64,000 nucleotides of DNA from Lysobacter sp. (GTDB lineage: Bacteria; Pseudomonadota; Gammaproteobacteria; Xanthomonadales; Xanthomonadaceae), in NCBI GenBank assembly GCA_011526085.1, contig WYBC01000035.1, positions 62,001-126,000 on the forward strand, in the 5' to 3' direction. Below are positions 49,113 to 58,043 of the stretch, piece after piece. Every line of letters begins with the position of its first letter. Within the stretch, counting starts at the first letter, position 1. The notes under the pieces are model-generated. The model did not search any database. It was not told the DNA's origin and saw only the letters and a list, made by a program, of their open reading frames with translations. The position numbers and the translations under genes are program-made.

Positions 49113-49662
49113 ACGCCACCCGGAGAAAGATCGGAGAAATTGAGTGAAACGGAAGCCGCACCGCCGCACGGAGCGGGCGGAACGGCTGCATTCTGTAAAC
49201 GGATACGGACGGACGCGCGCGGCGCACGACCCTGCGTCCCCGACGAGGGCACGACTGGAAAAATGCACCGGACACGGTGCGGCCGGGAACGGCCTGACGA
49301 AATCCTTGTTGTCACGACAGATCAGGCCCCCTCCTCGCACCGATCACCGCCGACAGCCGTTCCACAATCTTGCGAACCGCTGCGGCGTCCTTAACGTACC
49401 CCAGTATGCTCCCCCGGCACCCGCTCGACCAACGAACCAGTGGTTCGCGGGACCGGCAGCCTGGAACGCATCCTTGGCTGCGTTGGGGGAACATAGCCCG
49501 ATCCGCTGCGGCTGGTCAAGAAATCCGGCGCACTTCGGCGCTGCATGGCCTGCAGGCGGCCTGTTTCATCGCGTTCAGCGATCCGGCGAGATCGCAAGCG
49601 GCGCGCGATCGGTCCCGGAATGCGGTGGACAATGCAATGAACGACGCCGTCGCGGCGAGCGC
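49113..49662 (-). other. 550-base region upstream of virB7
   Basis: The long gap between lolD and virB7 holds no convincing gene. A possible promoter for virB7 on the minus strand is TTGGTC (49427-49432) and CATACT (49403-49408) with an 18-base spacer, which would leave a 5' leader of about 290 bases. A 60-residue minus-strand reading at 49312-49494 is the only ORF of note and I do not recognise it. Confidence 0.4.
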
Positions 49663-50376
49663 TCAGCCGAGCGGGCGCAGCCGGCCGTCGTGCAGTTCCA
49701 GCACGCGATCGAGTCGACGCGCGAGGCTGCGGTCGTGCGTCACCAGCACGAGGCTGGTCCGGTGCTCGCGATTGAGCCCCAGCATCAGCTCGAACACCGT
49801 GGAGGCGGTTTTTTCGTCGAGATTGCCGGTGGGCTCGTCGCCCAGCACGCAGGCGGGCCGGTTCACCAGCGCGCGCGCGACCGCGGCGCGCTGGCGCTCG
49901 CCCCCGGACAGTTCTCCCGGCTTGTGCTCCAGCCGGTGCCCCAGCCCCACCGCTTCCAGCAGCGCGCGCGCGCGGCCGGCCGCATCGGCGACCGACGTGC
50001 CGTTCAGCAGCACCGGCAGCATCACGTTCTCCAGCGCCGTGAACTCGGGCAGCAGATGATGGAACTGGTAGACGAAACCGAGGGCGCGATTGCGCAGGCG
50101 GCCGCGATCGGCATCGGAGAGGTCGCTCATCTTCTGCCCGGCGACGTAGACCTCGCCGTCGGTGGGTGTGTCCAGGCCGCCCAGCAGATGCAGCAGCGTG
50201 CTCTTGCCTGCGCCGGACGCGCCGACGATGGCGACGGTCTCGCCCGGACGCACCACCAGATCCAGCCCGGCGAACACGGGTGTGCGCAGCGTTCCTTCGG
50301 CATAGGTCATGGCGAGGCCTTCGCAGCGGATCACCGCGTCGATCAGGGCGTCGCCGGTGGGCATGCGGTCATTCAT
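49663..50376 (-). CDS. lolD: Lipoprotein-releasing ABC transporter ATPase LolD
   Basis: LolD powers extraction of outer-membrane lipoproteins from the inner membrane. The 237-residue ATPase has Walker [10 protein letters not shown], a Q loop in [17 protein letters not shown] (the FHHLLPEF pattern is typical of LolD), signature LSGGERQR, Walker [12 protein letters not shown] and the H-loop LVTHD. The start at 50376 overlaps the lolC stop by eight bases. Confidence 0.94.
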   Translation of the reverse strand: MNDRMPTGDALIDAVIRCEGLAMTYAEGTLRTPVFAGLDLVVRPGETVAIVGASGAGKSTLLHLLGGLDTPTDGEVYVAGQKMSDLSDADRGRLRNRALGFVYQFHHLLPEFTALENVMLPVLLNGTSVADAAGRARALLEAVGLGHRLEHKPGELSGGERQRAAVARALVNRPACVLGDEPTGNLDEKTASTVFELMLGLNREHRTSLVLVTHDRSLARRLDRVLELHDGRLRPLG

Positions 50377-51628
50377 AGCGCAGCGCCTCCGCGGGCGCGG
50401 TACGGGCCGCACGCCACGCCGGATAGAGGGTGGCCAGGAAGGCCATGGCCAAGGCCACCAGCGCGATCACGCCGACATCGAAGGGTTTCAGTTCGGTGGG
50501 CAGTCCGGTGATGTAGTACACGTCCCCGGGCAGCAAGACCACGCCGGACACGCGTTCGATCGCCTGCAGGATGTTCTCGAGATTGAGGGTGAGCAGGATG
50601 CCGCCGACCACCCCGGAGACCGTACCGATGATGCCGATCATCGAACCCTGCACCATGAACACCTGCATCACGCCGCGCGGGGTCAGCCCCAGCGTGCGCA
50701 GAATGGCGATGTCTGCCTGCTTGTCGGTCACCAGCATCACCTGCGAATTCACCAGGGTGAAGGCGCCCATCAGGATGATCAGCGACAGCAGGATCGCCAT
50801 CATCGTCTTCTCCAGCCTGAGCGCGCGGAACATGTTGGCGTTCTCGCGCGACCAGTCGCTGACGCGATAGGTCTCGTCGATGCGGCTGCTCAGCCGGTGC
50901 GCGAGGTCCACCGCGACCGTCCACGCCTGATCCATGTCGTGCAACCGCAGCCGCACGCCGGTGACGCCGTCGCCCATCCGCAGCAGACGCTGTGCATCGG
51001 CGAGGTGGACCACCGCCAGATTGCGGTCGAACTCCTGGTGGCCGACCTCGAACAGGCCGACCACCGTGAAACGTTTCATCTGCACCATCGCGCCGACCGG
51101 CGTGGTCTGGAATTCCGGGGTGTACACGGTGACCGTGTCGCCCACGCCCACGCCCAGCCACAGCGCGAGCTCGCGGCCGAGGACGATGTTGAATTCACCG
51201 GGCACCAGGGCCTTGAGCGACGCGCCATCGAGCATCTTGTCCGCGAGCACCGAGACTTCACGCTCGCGGGTCGGATCGACGCCGCGCAGCAGCGCACCCT
51301 CCTCGCGCGGCCCCTGCAGCATGACCGGGCGCTCGATGTAGGGCGCCGCGCCGGCCACGCGCTTGTCCTTCCTGGCTTCGTCGACCGCATCGACCCAGGC
51401 CCGCAGGGGTTCGCCGTCGGCGCTGACCGTGGCGTGGGCGGCCATCTGCAGCATGCGGTCGCGGATCTCGCGCTGGAATCCGCTCATCACCGCCAGCGTG
51501 GTGATCAGCGCGGCGACGCCCAGCGCGATGCCCAGCATCGACGCGAGCGAGATGAAGGAAATGAAGCCGTTGCGGCGCTTCGCGCGGAGATAGCGCAGGC
51601 CGATGGCGACGGGGATGGGTTTGAACAT
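50369..51628 (-). CDS. lolC: Lipoprotein-releasing ABC transporter permease LolC/E
   Basis: The 419-residue permease has the four-helix MacB/FtsX layout. A first helix ([20 protein letters not shown]) precedes a large periplasmic domain. A C-terminal helix cluster follows, with [20 protein letters not shown], the LolC/E signature, then [14 protein letters not shown]. The N terminus [20 protein letters not shown] is standard for LolC/LolE. Only one permease gene is present, so it may function as a LolF-type homodimer unless a second gene lies elsewhere. Confidence 0.93.
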   Translation of the reverse strand: MFKPIPVAIGLRYLRAKRRNGFISFISLASMLGIALGVAALITTLAVMSGFQREIRDRMLQMAAHATVSADGEPLRAWVDAVDEARKDKRVAGAAPYIERPVMLQGPREEGALLRGVDPTREREVSVLADKMLDGASLKALVPGEFNIVLGRELALWLGVGVGDTVTVYTPEFQTTPVGAMVQMKRFTVVGLFEVGHQEFDRNLAVVHLADAQRLLRMGDGVTGVRLRLHDMDQAWTVAVDLAHRLSSRIDETYRVSDWSRENANMFRALRLEKTMMAILLSLIILMGAFTLVNSQVMLVTDKQADIAILRTLGLTPRGVMQVFMVQGSMIGIIGTVSGVVGGILLTLNLENILQAIERVSGVVLLPGDVYYITGLPTELKPFDVGVIALVALAMAFLATLYPAWRAARTAPAEALRYE

Positions 51629-51651
51629 GCGTGGCTGCGATGTGATTCGGG

Positions 51652-52089
51652 CTATGGTGCCATCGGACCCGGCCGCCGCCCAGCATCATCGCGGTCCGCG
51701 GCCAGCCTCAGTTCACGGCGCCCGGCGGCGCTCAGCGTGTCCGGCCACAGGCTGCGGCGGAACGTCCGTCCATCGCCGTCCCGCCAGGACACGAACGCCA
51801 GCGGCCCGCGCCAGTCGATCCGCAGGCGCTCGACGGCGATCCCGTCCACGCTGGCGGCGCCTGCAGCGTCGATCACGACCGCATGCACGGACTGGCGTCG
51901 CTCGCGCCACGCCGAGAAAACGCCCGCGGACAGCGCGATCACGGCCAGCGGCCAGGCCACTGCACGCGACATGTCGGAGACGAGCACCGCGAACGGCGCC
52001 AGCACGGCCAGCGCCAGCAGGACGCCGATCCGCCATCGCGACGGCCGCAGTTCAAACCGGCAGGGCGCGGATGCGTTCGACGAGCGCAT
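51652..52089 (-). CDS. CptA/YgfX-like inner membrane protein
   Basis: The 145-residue protein starts with [11 protein letters not shown], then two close membrane helices ([17 protein letters not shown] and [19 protein letters not shown]) and a soluble part with [19 protein letters not shown] and [10 protein letters not shown]. This matches the YgfX/CptA layout; E. coli ygfX also sits next to sdhE. It overlaps sdhE by 38 bases. E. coli YgfX was proposed as a toxin partner of SdhE, though that role is disputed. Confidence 0.78.
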   Translation of the reverse strand: MRSSNASAPCRFELRPSRWRIGVLLALAVLAPFAVLVSDMSRAVAWPLAVIALSAGVFSAWRERRQSVHAVVIDAAGAASVDGIAVERLRIDWRGPLAFVSWRDGDGRTFRRSLWPDTLSAAGRRELRLAADRDDAGRRPGPMAP

Positions 52090-52324
52090 GCAGTTCGGGA
52101 TCTTCGGCGGCGTCGTATCCGAGGAACCAGCGCCAGAGACGGTCGTCCTCGCAGGCCAGCAGGCGTTCGAAGACCGCGCGCTCCTCCGCGGCCGCCTGGC
52201 TCCAGAGCCGATCGAGATAGCGGCCGAACAGTTGATCGAGTTCGCGCATCCCGCGCCGGCTGCGCCAGCGCAGCCGCTGCAGTTCGGCGGCGTCGGCGTC
52301 GCGCGCGGGCATCGCGCCCGTCAT
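52052..52324 (-). CDS. sdhE: FAD assembly factor SdhE
   Basis: SdhE helps attach FAD covalently to SdhA. The 90-residue protein contains the [15 protein letters not shown] motif with the conserved RGxxE residues, followed by [20 protein letters not shown]. Length is typical. It lies in the sdh transcript after the MAPEG gene, with an ATGA overlap, and before the YgfX-like gene. Confidence 0.92.
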   Translation of the reverse strand: MTGAMPARDADAAELQRLRWRSRRGMRELDQLFGRYLDRLWSQAAAEERAVFERLLACEDDRLWRWFLGYDAAEDPELHALVERIRALPV

Positions 52325-52743
52325 CGGGCGACCAGACCGTAGCCGAGCACGCACCACAGCGACACCAGCGCGATCACGCTCAGCAGGAACGCGCGGAAGC
52401 GGTGCATGACCTTGTTGTAGGTGCAATGGATGACGCTGTGCAGCGCGCGTGCGCCGACATAGGCCCAGGCGAGCCCCAGCACGGTCGCCGTGACCTGATC
52501 GGTCAATGCGGCCACCACCAGCGCCAGATAGAACAGCACCGGCATTTCGAACAGATTGCGGTAGTTGTCGGCCGGCGCCACGTCGGTGTAGAGCGCCGCG
52601 GCCTCCTGCGACGTCGATACCCGCTGGGGATGGATGCGGTCGCGCTTCATCTGCCCGACCCGGCGCCTGAACATCACGCCCAGCACGGCGAAGGTCAGCG
52701 CGACCATGGCCAGCGCGGGCAGGAAGATCGCCTGGTTCGACAT
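52321..52743 (-). CDS. MAPEG family membrane protein
   Basis: The 140-residue four-helix membrane protein has the MAPEG pattern: a first helix ([19 protein letters not shown]), a [19 protein letters not shown] segment and [19 protein letters not shown], the family signature. Eukaryotic MAPEG proteins act in eicosanoid and glutathione metabolism; the bacterial role is unclear. It is inserted between sdhB and sdhE, coupled to sdhE by an ATGA overlap. Confidence 0.85.
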   Translation of the reverse strand: MSNQAIFLPALAMVALTFAVLGVMFRRRVGQMKRDRIHPQRVSTSQEAAALYTDVAPADNYRNLFEMPVLFYLALVVAALTDQVTATVLGLAWAYVGARALHSVIHCTYNKVMHRFRAFLLSVIALVSLWCVLGYGLVAR

Positions 52744-52832
52744 GCACCACCTCACGGGCCGCGCGGATGCGCGGCGTTGGAATCGGGACTGGGATCTGGA
52801 CCGAGGATCGGGAACCGCGCCCGGCAGATCGA

Positions 52833-53618
52833 TCAGACCTGCCGCGCCAGCATCATCTTCTTGATTTCGCCGATGGCCTGCGCCGGATTCAGCCCCTTCG
52901 GGCAGGTCCGCGCGCAGTTCATGATGGTGTGGCAGCGATAGAGCTTGAACGGATCTTCGAGGTCGTCCAGACGCGCACCGGTGTCCTCGTCGCGGCTGTC
53001 GATCAGCCAGCGATAGGCCTGGAGCAGGATCGCCGGGCCGAGGTAGCGGTCGCCGTTCCACCAGTAGCTCGGGCAACTGGTGCTGCAGCAGGCGCAGAGG
53101 ATGCATTCGTACAGGCCGTCGAGCTTGGCGCGGTCTTCCTTGGACTGCAGCCGCTCCTTGTCCGGCGGCGGCGGCGTCTGGGTGCGGATCCAGGGCTTGA
53201 TCGACGCGTACTGCGCGTAGAAGTGGGTGAGGTCCGGCACCAGATCCTTGATCACCTGCATGTGCGGCAGCGGATAGATCGGCACTTCCTTCTTCGAACA
53301 ATCGTCGATCGCCTTGGTGCAGGCCAGCGTGTTCGTGCCGTCGATGTTCATCGCGCAGGAACCGCAGATGCCTTCGCGGCAGGAGCGACGGAAGGTCAGT
53401 GTCGGGTCGATCTCGTTCTTGATCTTGATCAGCGCGTCCAGAACCATCGGGCCGCAGGTGTCCAGATCGACTTCATAGGTGTCGGTGCGCGGATTCTCGT
53501 CGTCGTCCGGGCTCCAGCGATACACCTTGAACTCGCGCACGCGCTTGGCGCCCGCGGGCGCGGTGAAGCGCTTGCCCTTGTGGACCCTGGAATTCTTGGG
53601 AAGGGTGAACTCGGCCAT
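52833..53618 (-). CDS. sdhB: Succinate dehydrogenase iron-sulfur subunit
   Basis: SdhB carries the three Fe-S clusters of complex II. The 261-residue protein shows the [2Fe-2S] site [16 protein letters not shown], then [16 protein letters not shown] and [17 protein letters not shown] for the [4Fe-4S] and [3Fe-4S] clusters. The start [16 protein letters not shown] is normal for xanthomonads. It follows sdhA by 16 bases. Confidence 0.97.
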   Translation of the reverse strand: MAEFTLPKNSRVHKGKRFTAPAGAKRVREFKVYRWSPDDDENPRTDTYEVDLDTCGPMVLDALIKIKNEIDPTLTFRRSCREGICGSCAMNIDGTNTLACTKAIDDCSKKEVPIYPLPHMQVIKDLVPDLTHFYAQYASIKPWIRTQTPPPPDKERLQSKEDRAKLDGLYECILCACCSTSCPSYWWNGDRYLGPAILLQAYRWLIDSRDEDTGARLDDLEDPFKLYRCHTIMNCARTCPKGLNPAQAIGEIKKMMLARQV

Positions 53619-53634
53619 TCTGTCGATCCGCCAA

Positions 53635-55425
53635 TCAGTAGACGCGCGCTTTCGCGGGGACGACTTCGACGTCGTCGCTCAGGGTGTACATGTGCACCGG
53701 CCGGTAGTCGATGCGGGTCTTGCCGGCATCGTCCACCCAGCACAGGGTGTGTTTCTGCCACTCGGTGTCGTCGCGATCCGGGAAATCCTCGCGGGCGTGC
53801 GCGCCGCGCGATTCCTTGCGGTTCTCGGCGGACACGATCGTCACCAGCGCCTGGTCGAGCAGGTTCTGCAGCTCCAGGGTTTCGATCAGGTCCGAGTTCC
53901 ACACCAGCGAACGGTCGCTGACCTTGACGTCGGCGAACGAAGCGTGGATCTCGCGGATCTTGGCCACGCCCTCGGCGAGGGTTTCGCCGGTGCGGAACAC
54001 CGCGGCGTCGTTCTGCATCGTGCGCTGCATGCGGTCGCGGATCGTCGCGGTCGGGGTGCCGCCGTTGGCGTTGCGCAGCTTGTCGAGATTCGCCAGCGCC
54101 TTGTCGCAGACATCGCCCGGCAGCGTCTTGTGGGCCGCGCCGGGCTTGATCGTCGCCGCGCAGCGGTTGGCGACCGCGCGTCCGAACACCACCAGATCGA
54201 GCAGCGAGTTCGAACCGAGGCGGTTGGCGCCGTGCACCGACACGCAGGCGGCCTCGCCGATCGCGTACAGGCCGGGGACCACGGCGTCGTTGTCGTCGCC
54301 GCGCTTCTGCACCACTTCGCCGTGATAGTTGGTGGGAATGCCGCCCATGTTGTAGTGCACGGTCGGAATCACCGGGATCGGCTGCTTCTCGACGTCGACG
54401 CCGGCGAAGATCCGCGCGCTCTCGGCGATGCCGGGCAGCTTTTCGTGGATGTCCTTCGGGTCGAGATGGGTCAGGTCGAGATGGATGTGGTCGCCGTGTT
54501 CGCCGACGCCGCGGCCTTCGCGGATTTCCATGGTCATCGAACGCGAGACGACGTCGCGTGAAGCGAGATCCTTCGCGTTCGGCGCGTAGCGCTCCATGAA
54601 GCGTTCGCCCTTGCTGTTGCGCAGGATGCCGCCTTCGCCGCGCACGCCTTCGGTGATCAGGCAGCCGGCGCCGTAGATGCCGGTCGGATGGAACTGCACG
54701 AACTCCATGTCCTGCATGCCGAGACCCGCGCGCAGCGCCATGCCGCCGCCGTCGCCGGTGCAGGTGTGCGCGGAGGTCGCGGAGAAATACGCGCGGCCGT
54801 AGCCGCCGGTGGCCAGCACCACGCCCTGGGCGCGGAACAGGTGCAGCGTGCCTTCGGCCATGTCCAGCGCGAGCACGCCGCGGCAGGCGCCGTCCTCGTC
54901 CATGATCAGGTCGAGCGCGAAATATTCGATGAAGAAGCGCGCGTCGTGCGCCAGCGACTGCTGGTACAGGGTGTGCAGGATCGCGTGGCCGGTGCGGTCG
55001 GCGGCGGCGCAGGTGCGCTGGGCGATGCCCTTGCCGTAATGCGTGGTCATGCCACCGAACGGACGCTGGTAGATCTTGCCGTCTTCGGTGCGCGAGAACG
55101 GCACGCCCTGATGCTCGAGCTCGATGATCGCCGGGATGGCCTCGCGGCACATGTATTCGATCGCGTCCTGGTCGCCCAGCCAGTCCGAACCCTTGATGGT
55201 GTCGTAGAAATGGAAGCGCCAGTCGTCTTCGCCCATGTTGCCGAGCGCGGCGGAGATGCCGCCCTGCGCCGCGACCGTGTGCGAACGGGTCGGGAAAACC
55301 TTGGTGATGCACGCGGTCTGCAGGCCCTTGTGGGCCAGGCCGAAGGTCGCGCGCAGGCCGGCGCCGCCGGCGCCGACCACGACCATGTCGTACTTGTGTT
55401 CGGTGATCTTGTATGCGGAGGTCAT
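53635..55425 (-). CDS. sdhA: Succinate dehydrogenase flavoprotein subunit
   Basis: SdhA oxidises succinate using covalent FAD. The 596-residue protein has the FAD-binding [15 protein letters not shown], the flavinylated histidine in [17 protein letters not shown], the active-site [15 protein letters not shown], and a C-terminal domain with [17 protein letters not shown]. It lies between sdhD (four bases away) and sdhB. SdhE and the SdhAF4-like factor in the same operon both serve its maturation. Confidence 0.97.
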   Translation of the reverse strand: MTSAYKITEHKYDMVVVGAGGAGLRATFGLAHKGLQTACITKVFPTRSHTVAAQGGISAALGNMGEDDWRFHFYDTIKGSDWLGDQDAIEYMCREAIPAIIELEHQGVPFSRTEDGKIYQRPFGGMTTHYGKGIAQRTCAAADRTGHAILHTLYQQSLAHDARFFIEYFALDLIMDEDGACRGVLALDMAEGTLHLFRAQGVVLATGGYGRAYFSATSAHTCTGDGGGMALRAGLGMQDMEFVQFHPTGIYGAGCLITEGVRGEGGILRNSKGERFMERYAPNAKDLASRDVVSRSMTMEIREGRGVGEHGDHIHLDLTHLDPKDIHEKLPGIAESARIFAGVDVEKQPIPVIPTVHYNMGGIPTNYHGEVVQKRGDDNDAVVPGLYAIGEAACVSVHGANRLGSNSLLDLVVFGRAVANRCAATIKPGAAHKTLPGDVCDKALANLDKLRNANGGTPTATIRDRMQRTMQNDAAVFRTGETLAEGVAKIREIHASFADVKVSDRSLVWNSDLIETLELQNLLDQALVTIVSAENRKESRGAHAREDFPDRDDTEWQKHTLCWVDDAGKTRIDYRPVHMYTLSDDVEVVPAKARVY

Positions 55426-55429
55426 GGTG

Positions 55430-55828
55430 TCAGGCCAGGATCGCGATGCGGCCGATCGCGTAGAGAGAAGCGAGCGCGCCGAGCGCGCAGGCGAACGTGA
55501 TCAGCAACTGCAGGAAGATCTCGGTCGGGCGATGATGGAAGTAGTCCTCGACCACGACCTGCAGCCCGAGGCGGGCGTGCCAGAACAGGCTGATGGCGAA
55601 CAACGCCAGGGCGATCGCGTTGAACGGCTTGGCCAGCGAGGCCTGGACCTGGGCGTGGTCGGCGCCGACGAGGGCGACGATCATGCCAAGAATCCAGGGC
55701 GCCAGCAGCGCGAGGAACACGGCGGTGACGCGCTGCCACCAGAAATGGCCGGTGCCGGACTTCGCCGAGCCCAGACCGCGGGCACGGCCGACCGGCGTGC
55801 GGAAATCGCGAACCGGAGAACCGCTCAT
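55430..55828 (-). CDS. sdhD: Succinate dehydrogenase membrane anchor subunit
   Basis: The 132-residue protein has three membrane helices (for example [19 protein letters not shown] and [18 protein letters not shown]) and the haem/quinone-site motif [16 protein letters not shown], typical of SdhD. The N terminus [16 protein letters not shown] holds the conserved SG-H-W quinone-side segment. Start overlaps the sdhC stop (ATGA). Confidence 0.93.
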   Translation of the reverse strand: MSGSPVRDFRTPVGRARGLGSAKSGTGHFWWQRVTAVFLALLAPWILGMIVALVGADHAQVQASLAKPFNAIALALFAISLFWHARLGLQVVVEDYFHHRPTEIFLQLLITFACALGALASLYAIGRIAILA

Positions 55829-56214
55829 GCCGCACCCCGCATCGCGAAGAACCAGATCGCGGCGGTGAACACCACCGTCAGCCCCGCGACGGTGTAACCG
55901 GACTTGTACACCTGGGGAATCTGGAAACCCCAGCCGGCGTCCCAGAGCAGATGGCGGATGCCGTTGAGCAGGTGGTACATCAGCGCCAGCGAGAATCCGA
56001 ACAGGGCCAGCTTGCCGAACGGCGACGCGAGGCATGCCGCGGCCCGGTCGTAGGCTTCGCCGCCCTGCGCGACCGCCAGCAGCCACCAGGCCAGCACGAA
56101 CGCGCCGAAGGAAAGAATGATGCCGCTGATGCGATGCAGGATCGACATCACGCTGGTGATCTGCTTGCGGTAGATCTGCAGATGCGGCGACAGGGGACGT
56201 GCGCGGTTGCTCAT
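55825..56214 (-). CDS. sdhC: Succinate dehydrogenase cytochrome b556 subunit
   Basis: The 129-residue protein has the SdhC signature RPLSPHLQIYRKQITSVMSI with conserved LSPHL..Y and SILHRISG. The haem-ligating histidine lies in ALMYHLLNGIRHLLWD, and there are three membrane helices. It follows the small SdhAF4-like gene by 47 bases. Confidence 0.95.
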   Translation of the reverse strand: MSNRARPLSPHLQIYRKQITSVMSILHRISGIILSFGAFVLAWWLLAVAQGGEAYDRAAACLASPFGKLALFGFSLALMYHLLNGIRHLLWDAGWGFQIPQVYKSGYTVAGLTVVFTAAIWFFAMRGAA

Positions 56215-56261
56215 TCGTGGTGCGCCCAGATCGGAGAGGGGATTGCGTTGCTCAACACGGT

Positions 56262-56432
56262 TCAGAAGTCGATGCAGCGGCCATTCTTTTCCCAGTCGCC
56301 GTAACGGGTCGGATCGGGGCCCTCGCGGCCGCCGATCTCCCTGCCCGCAGGAGGTGGAACCTGCCCCGCCCCGGCATCGCCTTCCGGCGTGTCGGGACGC
56401 GGTTCGGGAATGAGAATGGTTTCGCCTATCAT
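56262..56432 (-). CDS. DUF1674/SdhAF4-family succinate dehydrogenase assembly factor
   Basis: The 56-residue protein ends with the family signature GGREGPDPTRYGDWEKNGRC followed by IDF. This matches DUF1674, whose eukaryotic member SDHAF4 binds and protects flavinylated SdhA before it joins SdhB. I start at the ATG 56432 (MIGETILIPEPRP). It heads the sdh operon and is divergent from ygfZ with only 40 bases between the start codons, so promoters must overlap the ygfZ coding region. Confidence 0.85.
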   Translation of the reverse strand: MIGETILIPEPRPDTPEGDAGAGQVPPPAGREIGGREGPDPTRYGDWEKNGRCIDF

Positions 56433-56472
56433 GGTCGTGATTCCTGAACCCGCAAGTTTAAGTCCCACCCCC

Positions 56473-57363
56473 ATGCCGGACAACCCGCAAACATCGAACG
56501 CACCGTGGTTTTCGCTCTACGACCATCGTCTGGTGGTCCTGCAGGGGCGGGATGCCGTGGCCTTCGCCCAGGCGCAGACGATGAACGACGTCGCCGCCAT
56601 GCACGATGGCGAATGGCACTGGAATGGCTGGCTCACGCCGAAAGGACGGGTCATCGCCCTGTTCGCGCTGATCCGCATCGACACCGATACGTTGTGGATG
56701 GTGGTTCCGGATGCAGATGCGGATGCGCTGATCGAACGATTGCGGCGTTTCGTGTTCCGCAGCAAGGTGAGCCTGGCGGTTCGCGACGACCTGCACGTGG
56801 CCGGGCGCCTGAGGGCCTCGGATCTGGCCTCGGGCAACCACTGGGCCGGCGACCCGGCGACCGCGATCGAGCTGGATCTGAGCGGCAGCCTCGGCCCGGA
56901 CCATGCCGGGCGCAGCCTGCGGCTGGGGCCGGACGCCGGAGCCGGACGCGATGCCGCGGGGGTCGAGGCCTGGCGCCGGGCCGATCTGGAGCACGGCTGG
57001 CCGCGCCTGGACGCGACCCAGTCCGAACAGTGGACCCCGCAGCAGCTCTCGCTCGACCGGTTGCGCGCCTACAGCGTGAAGAAGGGCTGCTATCCCGGGC
57101 AGGAAATCGTCGCCCGCACCCATTTCCTGGGCCAGGCCAAGCGTGGTCTGGGATTGGTTCGCGCCACCGGGCCGACGGCGCCGGGAGACGGGTTGTCGCT
57201 GGACGGCGCGACGGTCGGCACCGTGGTTTGCGTGGCCGGCGATGTCGCGCTGGCGGTGATGTCGCTGGAATCCGCCGTCGACGGGCTCGAAAACGACGGA
57301 AGCCCCGCCGGGGGCGGGGCTTCCTGGATGCGGATGCCGATGCGCGGAGGACTCGTTCGCTAG
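56473..57363 (+). CDS. ygfZ: Folate-binding Fe-S cluster protein YgfZ/IbaG-type
   Basis: YgfZ is a tetrahydrofolate-dependent protein helping Fe-S enzymes. The 296-residue product has the signature KKGCYPGQEIVAR with the essential cysteine, and the N-terminal GCV-T-like fold (VVLQGRDAVAFAQAQTMND, LTPKGRVIALFALI). It sits divergently from the sdh operon, which needs Fe-S clusters. The last 25 or so residues (NDGSPAGGGASWMRM and on) are translated through a terminator-like hairpin and look unlike family C termini, so the original stop may have been lost. Confidence 0.9.
   Translation: MPDNPQTSNAPWFSLYDHRLVVLQGRDAVAFAQAQTMNDVAAMHDGEWHWNGWLTPKGRVIALFALIRIDTDTLWMVVPDADADALIERLRRFVFRSKVSLAVRDDLHVAGRLRASDLASGNHWAGDPATAIELDLSGSLGPDHAGRSLRLGPDAGAGRDAAGVEAWRRADLEHGWPRLDATQSEQWTPQQLSLDRLRAYSVKKGCYPGQEIVARTHFLGQAKRGLGLVRATGPTAPGDGLSLDGATVGTVVCVAGDVALAVMSLESAVDGLENDGSPAGGGASWMRMPMRGGLVR
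57298..57324 (+). terminator. Terminator-like hairpin inside the ygfZ 3' end
   Basis: Perfect 12-base stem GGAAGCCCCGCC/GGCGGGGCTTCC with a three-base loop, 39 bases before the ygfZ stop. No T run follows (TGGATG). It resembles the standard terminators of this genome but is inside the coding sequence. Confidence 0.6.
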
Positions 57364-57402
57364 GGACCGGCGTGCCGAGGAGCTGCGCGCTGACGTCGCG
57401 AC

Positions 57403-57900
57403 TCAGATCAGCGAGCGCGAGCCGCGGTTCATCTGTTCCTGATCGTGGTCGTGGTGCTGTTGGCGCTGATCCTGTTCCCGCGCCTGCGTCTGCGCGTACT
57501 GCTGCTCGCGCTGCTGGTTGATGCGGTTCACTTCCTCGAAGTTCCTCTCGGCCGGCTGGGTCAGCTCGTGGGTCGGCACGGCGAGCGTGCGCACGGTCGG
57601 ACTGTTCGGGTCGCCCTGATACATGATCGCGTAGCGGCCACCGACATCGTCGAAACGGCCGTTGTTGCGGCTGAGCACCACGCCATCGACGCGGGAATCC
57701 GGATCGAGGGTGCTGTTCTCGCGTACGGCTTCGGTCTTGTAGGCGCGCAGCATCGCCGCGGAGGCGCGATGGCTGATGTCGCTGCTGTTGATGTCGATGC
57801 CGTTCTCGCCGTGCATCTTGTCGACCATGCCCCTCAGAGTCATGTACTGGTCGTAATCCGGATGACCGGGATCGGAGGGGTTCTTGGCTTCGTATTTCAT
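57403..57900 (-). CDS. Free-standing XVIPCD-like protein (T4SS VirD4-recognition domain)
   Basis: The 165-residue protein starts after a strong AGGAG site. Its whole length resembles the XVIPCD, the C-terminal secretion-signal domain of Xanthomonas-type T4SS effectors. Matching parts are HPDYDQY (13-19), a helix with MVDKMHG, RVDGVVLS (70-77, compare the RIDHV motif), YAIMYQGDP (90-98, compare FAVQG), TQPAERNFEEVNRIN (114-128) and a Gln/His-rich tail (129-156). No effector domain precedes it. It could be a secreted adaptor, a decoy, or what is left of an effector. The domain call is by pattern memory; function is inference. Confidence 0.7.
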   Translation of the reverse strand: MKYEAKNPSDPGHPDYDQYMTLRGMVDKMHGENGIDINSSDISHRASAAMLRAYKTEAVRENSTLDPDSRVDGVVLSRNNGRFDDVGGRYAIMYQGDPNSPTVRTLAVPTHELTQPAERNFEEVNRINQQREQQYAQTQAREQDQRQQHHDHDQEQMNRGSRSLI

Positions 57901-57964
57901 GGTTCGCTCCTGTACGTTCGGGGCCGGATCGAGCGGCGGGCCAGACGGATGGACCGATACTACA

Positions 57965-58004
57965 CCGGCCCGCGTCGGCGGGTCATGCCCCGCCGACGGG
58001 CCGG
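57965..58004 (-). terminator. Large hairpin between the E1 gene and the XVIPCD-like gene
   Basis: A 16-base stem with a two-base bulge (CCGGCC then CGTCGGCGGG against CCCGCCGACGGGCCGG) and a six-base loop. It lies 39 bases past the E1 stop. No T run follows; it may stop the E1 transcript or insulate the XVIPCD-like gene. Confidence 0.5.
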
Positions 58005-58043
58005 TCGTTCAGGTTCCCCGGACCGCCCGGCGTCCGTCGCGCC

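Noticed and set aside
49312-49494. A 60-residue ORF upstream of virB7
   Set aside because: No recognisable family, poor start context and odd composition; treated as leader DNA.
50309-52342. Long plus-strand frame opposite lolC and sdhE
   Set aside because: Shadow of overlapping minus-strand genes with clear families.
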